Assembly: GCA_029855985.1 (NCBI GenBank)
Contig: JAGSHR010000106.1
Location: 1 to 10,709 of the forward strand
Origin: Candidatus Njordarchaeota archaeon
GTDB lineage: Archaea > Thermoproteota > JANJXX01 > Panguiarchaeales > Panguiarchaeaceae
Direction of reading: 5' to 3'
DNA: 10,709 nucleotides
The first letter of the stretch is position 1; the number at the start of each line of letters is the position of its first letter. Made by a program: the position numbers and the translations under genes. Positions 1-6,303 of this stretch are shown here, one piece after another. The notes below the pieces were generated by a model. The model saw only the letters and a program-made list of their open reading frames with translations. It did no database searches and was not told where the DNA came from.

Positions 1-320
1 AATATGTTTTCCCTAATAGTAACATGATTCATCATAAGGGGCGACTATAACCCAATCTAAGGGACTAAGAAAAATAATCCTTAAAGATGCCTTAAAATCC
101 ACTCAACCCTATAGAAAGGTTTAACAATAATAAAACAAACTTCAATTATCCAATTTAGCACAAAATACAAACATCATAAATAGTCCCCTATTAGAGACCC
201 ATATTAGAGATTACAGGTATTCACCAAACTAAATCAAGTTAAACAATGAAAACAAAAAGAGAAGCAAAATTTTAAAAACAAAAACAACAAAAATAAATAA
301 CGAAACCAGAAACAAAAAAT
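1..320. other. AT-rich intergenic region upstream of tRNA-Lys
   Basis: I see no convincing gene on either strand. The octamer ATTAGAGA occurs twice 13 bp apart (190-197 and 203-210). The 50 bases before the tRNA are strongly A-rich, and an AAATAAATA-type element near 290-300 could be the TATA box of the tRNA. No CRISPR-like repeats, RNA gene or terminator hairpin can be supported. Confidence 0.5.
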
Positions 321-440
321 GGGCCGGTAGCTCAGCTGGAAGAGCGTCGGGCTTTTAAACGCTTCTAATTCACTTTGACATGAATTAGAGAAAAACGTGA
401 AGAAACCCGAAGGTCGCGGGTTCGAAGCCCGCCCGGCCCA
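321..440 (+). tRNA. tRNA-Lys(UUU), intron-containing
   Basis: The cloverleaf reads directly. The acceptor stem GGGCCGG (321-327) pairs with CCGGCCC (433-439). The D-stem is GCTC/GAGC, and the anticodon stem TCGGG (347-351) pairs with CCCGA (406-410). The anticodon is TTT (354-356). The T-arm is GCGGG-TTCGAAG-CCCGC, and A440 is the discriminator. CCA (441-443) follows in the DNA, so the 3' end may be genome-encoded. A 47-nt intron interrupts the anticodon loop one base 3' of the anticodon, the canonical archaeal site cut by the splicing endonuclease. After splicing the molecule is 73 nt. UUU specifies lysine codons AAA/AAG. It stands alone, with no other RNA gene or nearby + strand gene to share a transcript. 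No copy of its 3' end occurs elsewhere in the window, so integration at this tRNA is not supported here. Confidence 0.96.
358..404 (+). other. Archaeal tRNA intron (position 37/38)
   Basis: Removing these 47 nt restores a 7-nt anticodon loop CTTTTAA closed by TCGGG/CCCGA. The intron contains an inverted repeat, TCTAATTCA and TGAATTAGA, around a short loop. A further CTTC/GAAG pairing near its ends would give a relaxed bulge-helix-bulge-type substrate. The exact boundaries can slide by one or two bases because A residues flank both junctions. Confidence 0.88.
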
Positions 441-610
441 CCAACTAACCCTCAAAAAACCAAGACAATTATGATCCAGAACGTCAATATTTCTAACTTG
501 AAGTTCTTGCTTCTTCACCCTTTATCTGTTCCAAATTGCCCCGATTTTATCCTGTCTTTACGGTACATCATCTGTTGTTTTGTGGTCAATGTTTTTTCTT
601 CGGCAAAGTT

Positions 611-631
611 CCCGTATTATATAAGTACGGG
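611..631. repeat. Interrupted palindrome around a TATA-like core
   Basis: CCCGTA (611-616) and TACGGG (626-631) form inverted arms around TTATATAAG, whose TTATATAA is itself palindromic. It could be a regulator site over a promoter or a hairpin. Which strand it serves is unclear. Confidence 0.5.
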
Positions 632-694
632 GCGTCCTCATAGCATACTGAATTAGAGAGAAGCCGTGCGAATTAAGTTTTTGATTATGGGTGT

Positions 695-720
695 TATTTT
701 CGGATTTAAATCCGAAAATA
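695..720. repeat. Perfect 26-bp palindrome upstream of the ATPase gene
   Basis: The half-site TATTTTCGGATTT is followed immediately by its exact reverse complement. It ends 4 bp before a TATA-like TATATTTTT (725-733), where an archaeal BRE would sit. A dimeric repressor bound there would block TFB/TBP. A related word, TATTTTTCGGA, recurs at 727-737. Function is inferred from position and symmetry. Confidence 0.6.
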
Positions 721-765
721 TGGATATATTTTTCGGAGTCTATTCCATTATTGGTGGCCTTAAAG

Positions 766-2220
766 ATGATATTATCCATCCCAGAGTTATCGGAGAGGAA
801 CCCTTGGTGGGTCGACAAAAAGAGAATAAATGATGATAGACACATTGTAGAAGCTGAAAACTCTGGGATAGATTGGAAGCCCAACGTGTTTGCTGTTGAG
901 GACTTGCAGACCGATGCAATTTACACTTTAAGGGGACCAAGACAAGTTGGAAAAACAACACACATAAAGTTTCTAATAAAAACCCTGCTAGAAATGGTGA
1001 ATGAACCGCGAAGCATCCTATATTTATCATGCGATCCAATAAATAACCGGGATGAGTTATGGAAAACCCTAGTAGAATACCTAAGATGGATCAAAGATAT
1101 AACAGGCGACAGGGTTTTTATTTTTCTTGACGAAGTCACGCTAATAAGGGATTGGCAAATAACCATCAAAGATCTCTATGACAGTGGATTGCTTAAAAAC
1201 TGCACGCTAGTAGCCACGGGTTCCCACTCACTCGATGTCATCAAAGGGGGAGAACAGTTACCGGGAAGAAGAGGGCGCTATAAACCCCCAGCTGATAGGG
1301 AAATGCTGCCAATGGACTTCCCAAACTTTGTTAGAGCGTACGACAAGGAACTCTACTACCAAATAATGAATAGTACAAAGAAAGCAAAGGATCTCAAGCA
1401 AGAAATAGTAAGTATCCAAATGCACCTAGCCAATTTATCAAAATTATTCGATAAATATCTGTTAACAGGCGGGTTCCCAAAACCGATAAGCGAATACAAA
1501 AAAACAAACGAAAAAAAGATCGAAGTTTACCCCTACGATGACATGATATTCTACCTAAGGGGGGACATAATAAAAATCGGAAAAAACCCGGAAATAGCGG
1601 AGAAAATACTCAGCACAATAATAGAAAAAATGGGAACACCAATAGGATACAACACAATAGCCACAGAAATCGAAGTAGACCAAAAAACAGCGAAAGAATA
1701 CGTTGAAACACTACAAGCAATGTACATACTTGACATAATCCACCAACCAGACATAAAAAAATGGAAACCACAAGAGAAAAAACGAAAAAAAATCTACACA
1801 AAGGACCCCTTCATACTACACGTCTCGAAATACCTAACAAACAGAGAAACAGACCCATTCGAACAAGCAATAAAAACCGTTAAAGAAAAACAAGCAGAAA
1901 TCCTAGAAGAAATAATCGTAAACCACGCCAAAAGATACACAAAAGAAACATTTTTCTGGAGATCCAAAAAGGGAAAAGAAATAGACGTTCTAATAAAAAC
2001 ACCAACCTCGATAATCGGAATCGAAGTAAAAACCAACATAGAAAAAGCAAAAACAACACAAACAGAAAAAAGAATACAAGCTATACCACACGAAGGGGAA
2101 AAAATAACCATAATAACAGGCCGAGGAGAACGCACAGAAATAAACGAAAAAGAGGCAAAAATACCTATAGAAATACTACTCTTCACACTAAAAAAGTTAG
2201 TGGAGAAAAGAACTCTATAG
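766..2220 (+). CDS. AAA ATPase with C-terminal PD-(D/E)XK-like domain (AAA_14/DUF4143 type)
   Basis: This is a 484-aa ATPase of the widespread archaeal/bacterial AAA_14-DUF4143 architecture. An NPWW motif lies near residue 12. Walker A is GPRQVGKTT (57-65), Walker B is FIFLDE with D122-E123, a sensor-like ATGSHS is at 150-155, and PGRRGR is at 166-171. The C-terminal third carries a PD-(D/E)XK-like signature: EID with D407, then E420-V-K422. Cellular role is unknown in the family; mobile-element or toxin-like roles have been suggested. The open frame extends upstream to a GTG at 691, but ATG 766 is preferred. GGTGG (753-757) lies 8 nt upstream, a TATA-like element sits about 37 bp upstream, the extra 25 residues would overlap the 26-bp palindrome, and family members begin close to NPWW. 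The 3' half is markedly richer in A than the 5' half. It stands alone and converges on the epimerase gene 48 bp away. Confidence 0.9.
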   Translation: MILSIPELSERNPWWVDKKRINDDRHIVEAENSGIDWKPNVFAVEDLQTDAIYTLRGPRQVGKTTHIKFLIKTLLEMVNEPRSILYLSCDPINNRDELWKTLVEYLRWIKDITGDRVFIFLDEVTLIRDWQITIKDLYDSGLLKNCTLVATGSHSLDVIKGGEQLPGRRGRYKPPADREMLPMDFPNFVRAYDKELYYQIMNSTKKAKDLKQEIVSIQMHLANLSKLFDKYLLTGGFPKPISEYKKTNEKKIEVYPYDDMIFYLRGDIIKIGKNPEIAEKILSTIIEKMGTPIGYNTIATEIEVDQKTAKEYVETLQAMYILDIIHQPDIKKWKPQEKKRKKIYTKDPFILHVSKYLTNRETDPFEQAIKTVKEKQAEILEEIIVNHAKRYTKETFFWRSKKGKEIDVLIKTPTSIIGIEVKTNIEKAKTTQTEKRIQAIPHEGEKITIITGRGERTEINEKEAKIPIEILLFTLKKLVEKRTL

Positions 2221-2268
2221 ATAACCAAGACCTTAAATCTTTAACAAGTTAGGAAGTAAGGAGAAGAA

Positions 2269-3225
2269 TTATACCTCGATACCCTCATAATACTCCTTAA
2301 TGAATTTCAACCCCTCAGAAAGAGGAGTACTCGGCTTATAACCCAACAACTTCACTATCTTCCTCGTATCCGCCTGCGTCCTATAAACATAATTCTTAAT
2401 GGGATTCTCCTTGTAAATCGGCTCAATACTCGTCCCAAGAATATCATTAAGCAAATTTACAACCTCATTAAAAGTAGTCTCAACACCAGTACCAACATTG
2501 AAAACCTCCAACTCAAGCTTATCATTATCAATTATCCTCTTAACAACCTCAACAACATCTTTAACAAAAGTAAAGTCCCTAGTCTGAGAGCCATCACCGA
2601 AAATAACGGGTCGCTCACCCTTACGTATCAACCAGAGAAACTGAGTAACAATGTTAGCGTATTTACCCTTGTGCTGCTCGCGGGGACCATAAATACTGAA
2701 AAACCTCAAACCAAAAGCCTTAATACCATAGAGGTCATTGTAGATCCTGGCAGCGTGCTCGCGGGCATACATAGAGTACTCATAGAACATCCTAGGAAAC
2801 ACGGGCAAATCCTCACGATGCGGAGGAACAAAAGCACCATAAATACTACTAGTAGAAGCATAAATCACCTTGTCAACGTTGTCATGACGCCTAGCAAGCT
2901 CCAAAACATTCAAGAAACCAAGAATATTAACCTCAACACCCTCACGAGGATCAGGAACAAACATTGGAAGAGAACTAGCCGCCGCCATATGAACAACAAA
3001 ATCAACATCAGAAGCAACACGCTCCAACAACTCATAATCCCTAACATCACCAACAACACCAGAGAAGTGATCACCAAAACGCTCCTCAAACTCAGACCAA
3101 TAATCCTTCACACCAAGAAACAAATTATCAACAGCAACAACCTCAAAACCAGCCTCAAGCAATCCCTCAACAATATTACTGCCAATAAAACCAGCACCGC
3201 CAGTAACAAGAACCTTCCTAGACAT
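2269..3225 (-). CDS. NAD-dependent sugar-nucleotide epimerase/dehydratase (extended SDR)
   Basis: A 318-aa extended short-chain dehydrogenase/reductase, the family of UDP-glucose 4-epimerase (GalE) and dTDP-glucose 4,6-dehydratase. It has the Rossmann motif GGAGFIG (9-15), D33 at the end of strand 2 for adenosine ribose binding, STSSIYG (124-130) with the catalytic Ser/Thr, and the substrate-domain motif RDFTFV (216-221). Length is normal. Against the usual YxxSK active site this protein reads Y148-E-Y-S-M152, so the canonical lysine is methionine. Substrate cannot be read from sequence; C4 epimerisation of a UDP-sugar for surface glycans is most likely. A TATA box on the - strand (3251-3259) lies about 30 nt before the ATG, suggesting a near-leaderless mRNA. 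No Shine-Dalgarno is seen. The downstream - strand is pyrimidine-rich, a possible T-rich terminator. The coding strand is strongly G+T-rich. Confidence 0.92.
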   Translation of the reverse strand: MSRKVLVTGGAGFIGSNIVEGLLEAGFEVVAVDNLFLGVKDYWSEFEERFGDHFSGVVGDVRDYELLERVASDVDFVVHMAAASSLPMFVPDPREGVEVNILGFLNVLELARRHDNVDKVIYASTSSIYGAFVPPHREDLPVFPRMFYEYSMYAREHAARIYNDLYGIKAFGLRFFSIYGPREQHKGKYANIVTQFLWLIRKGERPVIFGDGSQTRDFTFVKDVVEVVKRIIDNDKLELEVFNVGTGVETTFNEVVNLLNDILGTSIEPIYKENPIKNYVYRTQADTRKIVKLLGYKPSTPLSEGLKFIKEYYEGIEV

Positions 3226-3250
3226 AGCTAAACACGTCCAATAACAACCC

Positions 3251-3259
3251 TAATATATA
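3251..3259 (-). promoter_or_regulatory. TATA box of the epimerase gene
   Basis: The - strand reads TATATATTA, centred about 30 nt before ATG 3225. Archaeal transcription starts about 25-27 nt downstream of TATA, so the message would be leaderless or nearly so, in keeping with the lack of a ribosome binding site. Confidence 0.6.
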
Positions 3260-3298
3260 CCAACGGTTAAACACTTAGAATTAATTATTTAAAAAGAT

Positions 3299-3754
3299 TT
3301 AGAAACACAAAAACGAACACATCACCGAAAGATACTTAGTGAATATAAAGTCAGCTTGTATGTTCAGCTTCAAAGCGACTTCACACTGTTTCCTATCACT
3401 AGTCACTAGTATAGCTTTAAACGCTTTCGCCACAGCCAAAAATAAACTATCATAAATCGAAATGTTAGCATCACAGCTAATATCAAGAGCATCTTTTAGA
3501 TAAGTTTCCTCTCTCCCTCAAAACAATAACCTTCTTATCAACCAGTTTACTCAACTTCTCATATAACGCTCTAATTTGTCCAACAGTGATTTGTTTATAT
3601 AGGATAGGATTGAATACTTCCAAATGACATTTGTTAGTTCAACAACGGGGAATCCATCGAATAAATGTTTTCTCTAGAGTTGAGAATGCCAGTACAGTTT
3701 CTCAATTCTTTCTTTTAACAAGAATCTCACAAACGTAGAAGAATCAATGACTAT
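3299..3754 (-). pseudogene. Degenerate PIN-domain ribonuclease (VapC-like toxin)
   Basis: Reading the - strand gives a recognisable VapC-type PIN protein of about 150 residues in broken form. It begins VIDSSTFVRFLLKE, continues VVELTNVIWKYS, and ends with SIYDSLFLAVAK and ILVTSDRK. The four acidic positions of the PIN active site (D, E, D, D) are all present. Damage: an in-frame TAG at 3676-3674, and two compensating frameshifts that leave a wrong-frame stretch at about 3510-3565, where the alternative frame reads EKLSKLVDKKVIVLRE. One shift falls at a CT-repeat near 3508-3519. The expected start codon reads ATA (3754-3752) after a good GGAGG (3765-3761), with a TATA box at 3794-3785. VapC proteins are endoribonuclease toxins paired with VapB antitoxins; no VapB gene is visible nearby. 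This is a decayed toxin-antitoxin remnant unless sequencing errors explain the breaks. Confidence 0.85.
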
Positions 3755-3760
3755 TACGAT

Positions 3761-3794
3761 CCTCCAGTTTCCTACCGTAAACCCTATTTATATA
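3761..3794 (-). promoter_or_regulatory. Promoter and ribosome binding site of the PIN pseudogene
   Basis: The - strand TATA box TATATAAATA (3794-3785) is followed by GGAGG (3765-3761), six bases before the ATA codon where an ATG is expected. The signals outlived the reading frame, which points to recent inactivation. Confidence 0.55.
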
Positions 3795-3867
3795 GAAACG
3801 TTATATAGTTTCAGTTAATTCCCAGTTAGGAATAGACTATATATTCAATCAATGCTGTTCTTCCTAA

Positions 3868-4181
3868 TTAACTTTCAATGACCTTAAGCAACTTATCCCA
3901 AAGATCTAACACAAACCCTGCATCATTTATAGGTACTTTGATTTCAACTAGAGCTCCCAATCATCCGAGTCCCCGTTTGCGTAAACAGAGATCTCTGTCC
4001 AACTAATTGGGACACCTCTCTCCAACAAGAAAAAAGCAGAGAAAACCACTAGCATTCTTAAATCACGCATCTCAACAAAAGATACCTTACCTTCTAAATA
4101 AAGTTTTCTCAAATCCTCAACAACCTTTATGGAGCTAGTGATATGTCCTAAGTGACCCAGATTGAGCAGGAGAAACTCCAA
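3868..4181 (-). pseudogene. Frameshifted small gene of unknown function
   Basis: I do not recognise this family. One frame runs from TTG 4181 to a stop at 3948 (77 aa, ending DSDDWEL). The next frame opens immediately after a TGA and continues as LGALVEIKVPINDAGFVLDL...LLKVIES to a TAA at 3870-3868. The amphipathic, protein-like quality of this continuation suggests one gene of about 104 codons broken near 3950-3962. The first frame is also open upstream to about 4220 (reading EDIYIPYNI before the TTG) without a usual start codon there, so the 5' end may be damaged too. The middle is Leu/Val-rich (around LRMLVVFSAFFLLERG) but too short to call a membrane protein. It lies next to the PIN pseudogene on the same strand; whether the two were once a pair cannot be told. 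Alternatively it is an intact 77-aa hypothetical. Confidence 0.5.
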
Positions 4182-4328
4182 AATGTTGTAAGGAATATAG
4201 ATATCCTCAAAACATATTCCTTAGCGTTTAGTCTCTAAGCACTTATAATCAAAGAAGGAATCACTGGGTCAACCCAATAAACTCTTGTATGTTTTATCTA
4301 AACACCACCGCTACGCTTGGGATACTTA

Positions 4329-4844
4329 TCAGCAATTTAAACCTTCCAACAGTTGTCTAAATGATTCATTATGCATTACTTTCTCAAATTTGATATCGTT
4401 AGCGAATGTTGGGAGCATAGACTTTTTATAACGTGCACTAGCATCTCCCCTTAACTTCTTAATATACTGATTTAATTGCTCAGAAGGTTTTCCTTTAACC
4501 TTGACACCGTGAGATTCAAGAATCCATTCCTCTATCTCATACTTTATGATTATAGTTCTCGTTTTACTCTTAAGAAAGTTGGGAATATGGGATTCAACCC
4601 TAGACTTTACATCATCTATTGCTCCGCCATCAGCGTCAACAATTATGAGAATCCTATCAAACGATGTCGATGACGCCTTAATTTGCCTTTCTGATTTAGT
4701 ATTGCAAACGCCAGCTAACTTAGTGGTTTTCACTTTTACACTCTTATCAATGACCCCCAATCTTTTCATTCTATTGACTAATTCCTTAATGAAGTCCCTC
4801 CCGTAGGTATCCTCGGTGAATATCATAACTTTACAATTCGCCAT
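4329..4844 (-). CDS. Small TOPRIM-like protein, partner of the upstream ATPase
   Basis: A 171-aa protein that looks like a compact TOPRIM domain. A hydrophobic strand leads into TED with E11 (VMIFTED). A second strand leads into D70-A-D72-G (RILIIVDADGG), the E...DxD arrangement that binds Mg2+ in TOPRIM nucleases, primases and topoisomerases. A later EIEEWIL (103-109) resembles the ExEaW motif I associate with DUF4276-type TOPRIM-like proteins. The gene overlaps the 3' end of the ATPase gene by 14 bp, so the two are probably translationally coupled. ATG 4844 is chosen over ATG 4859 because GGTGG (4853-4849) sits 4 nt before it and would otherwise be coding. In OLD and Gabija proteins TOPRIM is fused to such an ATPase; in PARIS it is a separate AriB subunit. 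Nuclease activity is inference. Confidence 0.75.
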   Translation of the reverse strand: MANCKVMIFTEDTYGRDFIKELVNRMKRLGVIDKSVKVKTTKLAGVCNTKSERQIKASSTSFDRILIIVDADGGAIDDVKSRVESHIPNFLKSKTRTIIIKYEIEEWILESHGVKVKGKPSEQLNQYIKKLRGDASARYKKSMLPTFANDIKFEKVMHNESFRQLLEGLNC

Positions 4845-6303
4845 ACAACCACCTTTCACTCAAGGTGACACCCAACTTGGATAGTTCTTCTTTAACCTTG
4901 CTTGGTGATTCAATTTTGCGCAGGGTGGTTACATTTCCCTCCTTAGTAGCAATAATTAACTCCTTTGGATCTGTTATATCAATAACAACAGGAGAATGAG
5001 TAGTCACAATAACCGTAAGGTTCTCTTTTTCCCTCAACTCATCCAGTATAGTCTCAATAGTAAAAGCATGAAGGCTATCTTCAATTTGATCAATAAGCAA
5101 CATACCCCCTCTAATGTTATAGAGAGCAGTCGCTATCCCCAAAACCTTCAAAACGCCATCAGAAATAGACGGAGGATCTAACTCCAATCCATTCTCAACT
5201 AATACAAGTGAAATTCGACCATCCCCTAACAACTTAAAACTCACATATGTGTTGGGAAACAAACGCTTCATAAGATACTTTATCTCATCTGGAAAATCAT
5301 GCCTCTTCAAGTAAATATTATAAAGAACCTGAACCAAGTTACTATAATCCTCGTTTAAAGTCCTCTCCTCACGCAGAGGCTTTGGCTCTCTCACACCCTT
5401 AATATCCATAACCTTTAACACAGTAATATCTTGGAAAAATTGCTGAATCCTGCGAATAACATAAAGAACAAATGAATCAAGGAACTCCCTTATTAAATAA
5501 TTAAATTTTCTAAACTTATCGGGTTTTCGCCCAATCCTTATCAATAGATCCCTAATCATGACATCCCAAAAGAATATTGTCTTGCCATTTAAATTCAGTT
5601 GAACTACCATCAAATCCGAAGGAGTATACTCCCAAACACTTGCCCAAGAAATAATGTTCAATATGCTCCTTAAATCAACTTTCTCTTCAATTTTCCCTTT
5701 CTCTAAAATATTTGTAAGGATATCATGTTTCTCCTTAAAGTAAAGTGACAAAAAAATACCTCGCGGCCTTTCTTCAGTTTTCTCAGAATTGCCTATAAAT
5801 TCCTCTAGCTTAAAATTCATTTTATCAAATTTTTCTTTCAAAATTTCTAATTCTTTCTTCATTATAGACAAATACGCCTCACTATACCTAATAGAAAGAA
5901 CGTCACCTTCTCTCTCAATAGTTATTAGATCCGAATCACCATCTTCCCCCATAGTTTGTAGTTTCTCATAATAAATTTTCATTGTGTTCGCTTCGTATAT
6001 AAACACGGTCTCAAATGTGTATTTCAGCCCCGTCAAATCATCATAAAAATATAAAACAAACCTAATAGGCTCCTCTAATTTCCCTCCATGCACAATGTTC
6101 TTCCAACCCCACCACTTCAAGTACGGAGGAATAAAAGGTCTATGAACATAAGTCGTGTAAACCTCACGTAAAAAAAGAAAAGCATCAACAAAATTAGTTT
6201 TCCCAGAAGCATTCTGACCAACAACAACATTAACCTTCTCAAGCGGAACATCAACACTCCTCAAACTCTTAAAATTCTCAATCTTAACACGTGTAAGCCT
6301 CAT
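4831..6303 (-). CDS. AAA_21/AAA_15-type (SMC/ABC-like) ATPase, Walker B DQ variant
   Basis: A 490-aa P-loop ATPase of the OLD/RecF/SMC-like group (COG1106/COG4637 kin). The N-terminus LTRVKIENFKSLRSV is typical. Walker A is G29QNASGKT36, a WWGWKNIV segment (64-71) is typical of the archaeal branch, and residues about 140-300 form a helical insertion. The ABC-signature-like SDG is at 381-383, Walker B is MLLID405, and the H-loop TTHSP carries H436. The position after the Walker B aspartate, normally catalytic Glu in IDEIE, is Gln406 (codon CAA, 5088-5086), followed by I-E408. The start is supported by AGAGAGGT (6318-6311) 7 nt upstream and a TATA-like element near 6354-6342. It is followed by an overlapping TOPRIM-like gene, so the pair is likely one system. 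Such ATPases act as dimers that sense or load onto DNA and control an attached nuclease. A defence role is inferred from architecture. Confidence 0.88.
   Translation of the reverse strand: MRLTRVKIENFKSLRSVDVPLEKVNVVVGQNASGKTNFVDAFLFLREVYTTYVHRPFIPPYLKWWGWKNIVHGGKLEEPIRFVLYFYDDLTGLKYTFETVFIYEANTMKIYYEKLQTMGEDGDSDLITIEREGDVLSIRYSEAYLSIMKKELEILKEKFDKMNFKLEEFIGNSEKTEERPRGIFLSLYFKEKHDILTNILEKGKIEEKVDLRSILNIISWASVWEYTPSDLMVVQLNLNGKTIFFWDVMIRDLLIRIGRKPDKFRKFNYLIREFLDSFVLYVIRRIQQFFQDITVLKVMDIKGVREPKPLREERTLNEDYSNLVQVLYNIYLKRHDFPDEIKYLMKRLFPNTYVSFKLLGDGRISLVLVENGLELDPPSISDGVLKVLGIATALYNIRGGMLLIDQIEDSLHAFTIETILDELREKENLTVIVTTHSPVVIDITDPKELIIATKEGNVTTLRKIESPSKVKEELSKLGVTLSERWLYGEL

Larger units (their letters stand above)
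444..765. other. Spacer between tRNA and ATPase gene, with two palindromes
   Basis: I support no gene here. The region holds an interrupted palindrome at 611-631, a perfect 26-bp palindrome at 695-720, a TATA-like element at 725-733 and a ribosome binding site at 753-757. The stretch TGAATTAGAGA (649-659) repeats a segment of the tRNA intron (381-391). Short open frames exist on both strands but lack motifs and good initiation signals. Confidence 0.5.

Noticed and set aside
234..518. Open frame of 94 codons on the - strand
   Set aside because: It runs antisense through the tRNA-Lys gene and has no family motif. Its readable middle is just reverse-complement tRNA.
471..656. Possible 61-aa + strand gene after the tRNA
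   Set aside because: No ribosome binding site, low-complexity hydrophobic composition, no motif; it spans the palindrome at 611-631.
691..765. GTG start at 691 extending the ATPase by 25 residues
   Set aside because: The extension overlaps the 26-bp palindrome and the TATA-like element, and it lacks a ribosome binding site. ATG 766 has GGTGG 8 nt upstream and fits family N-termini near NPWW.
826..860. C/D box sRNA-like ATGATGA...CTGA
   Set aside because: Lies inside the conserved N-terminus of the ATPase coding sequence, with no terminal stem or paired inner boxes that I could support.
2671..3231. 186-codon + strand open frame
   Set aside because: Shadow of the epimerase gene. Its Asn/Thr/Ile-rich product reflects the A/C-rich complement of a real coding strand.
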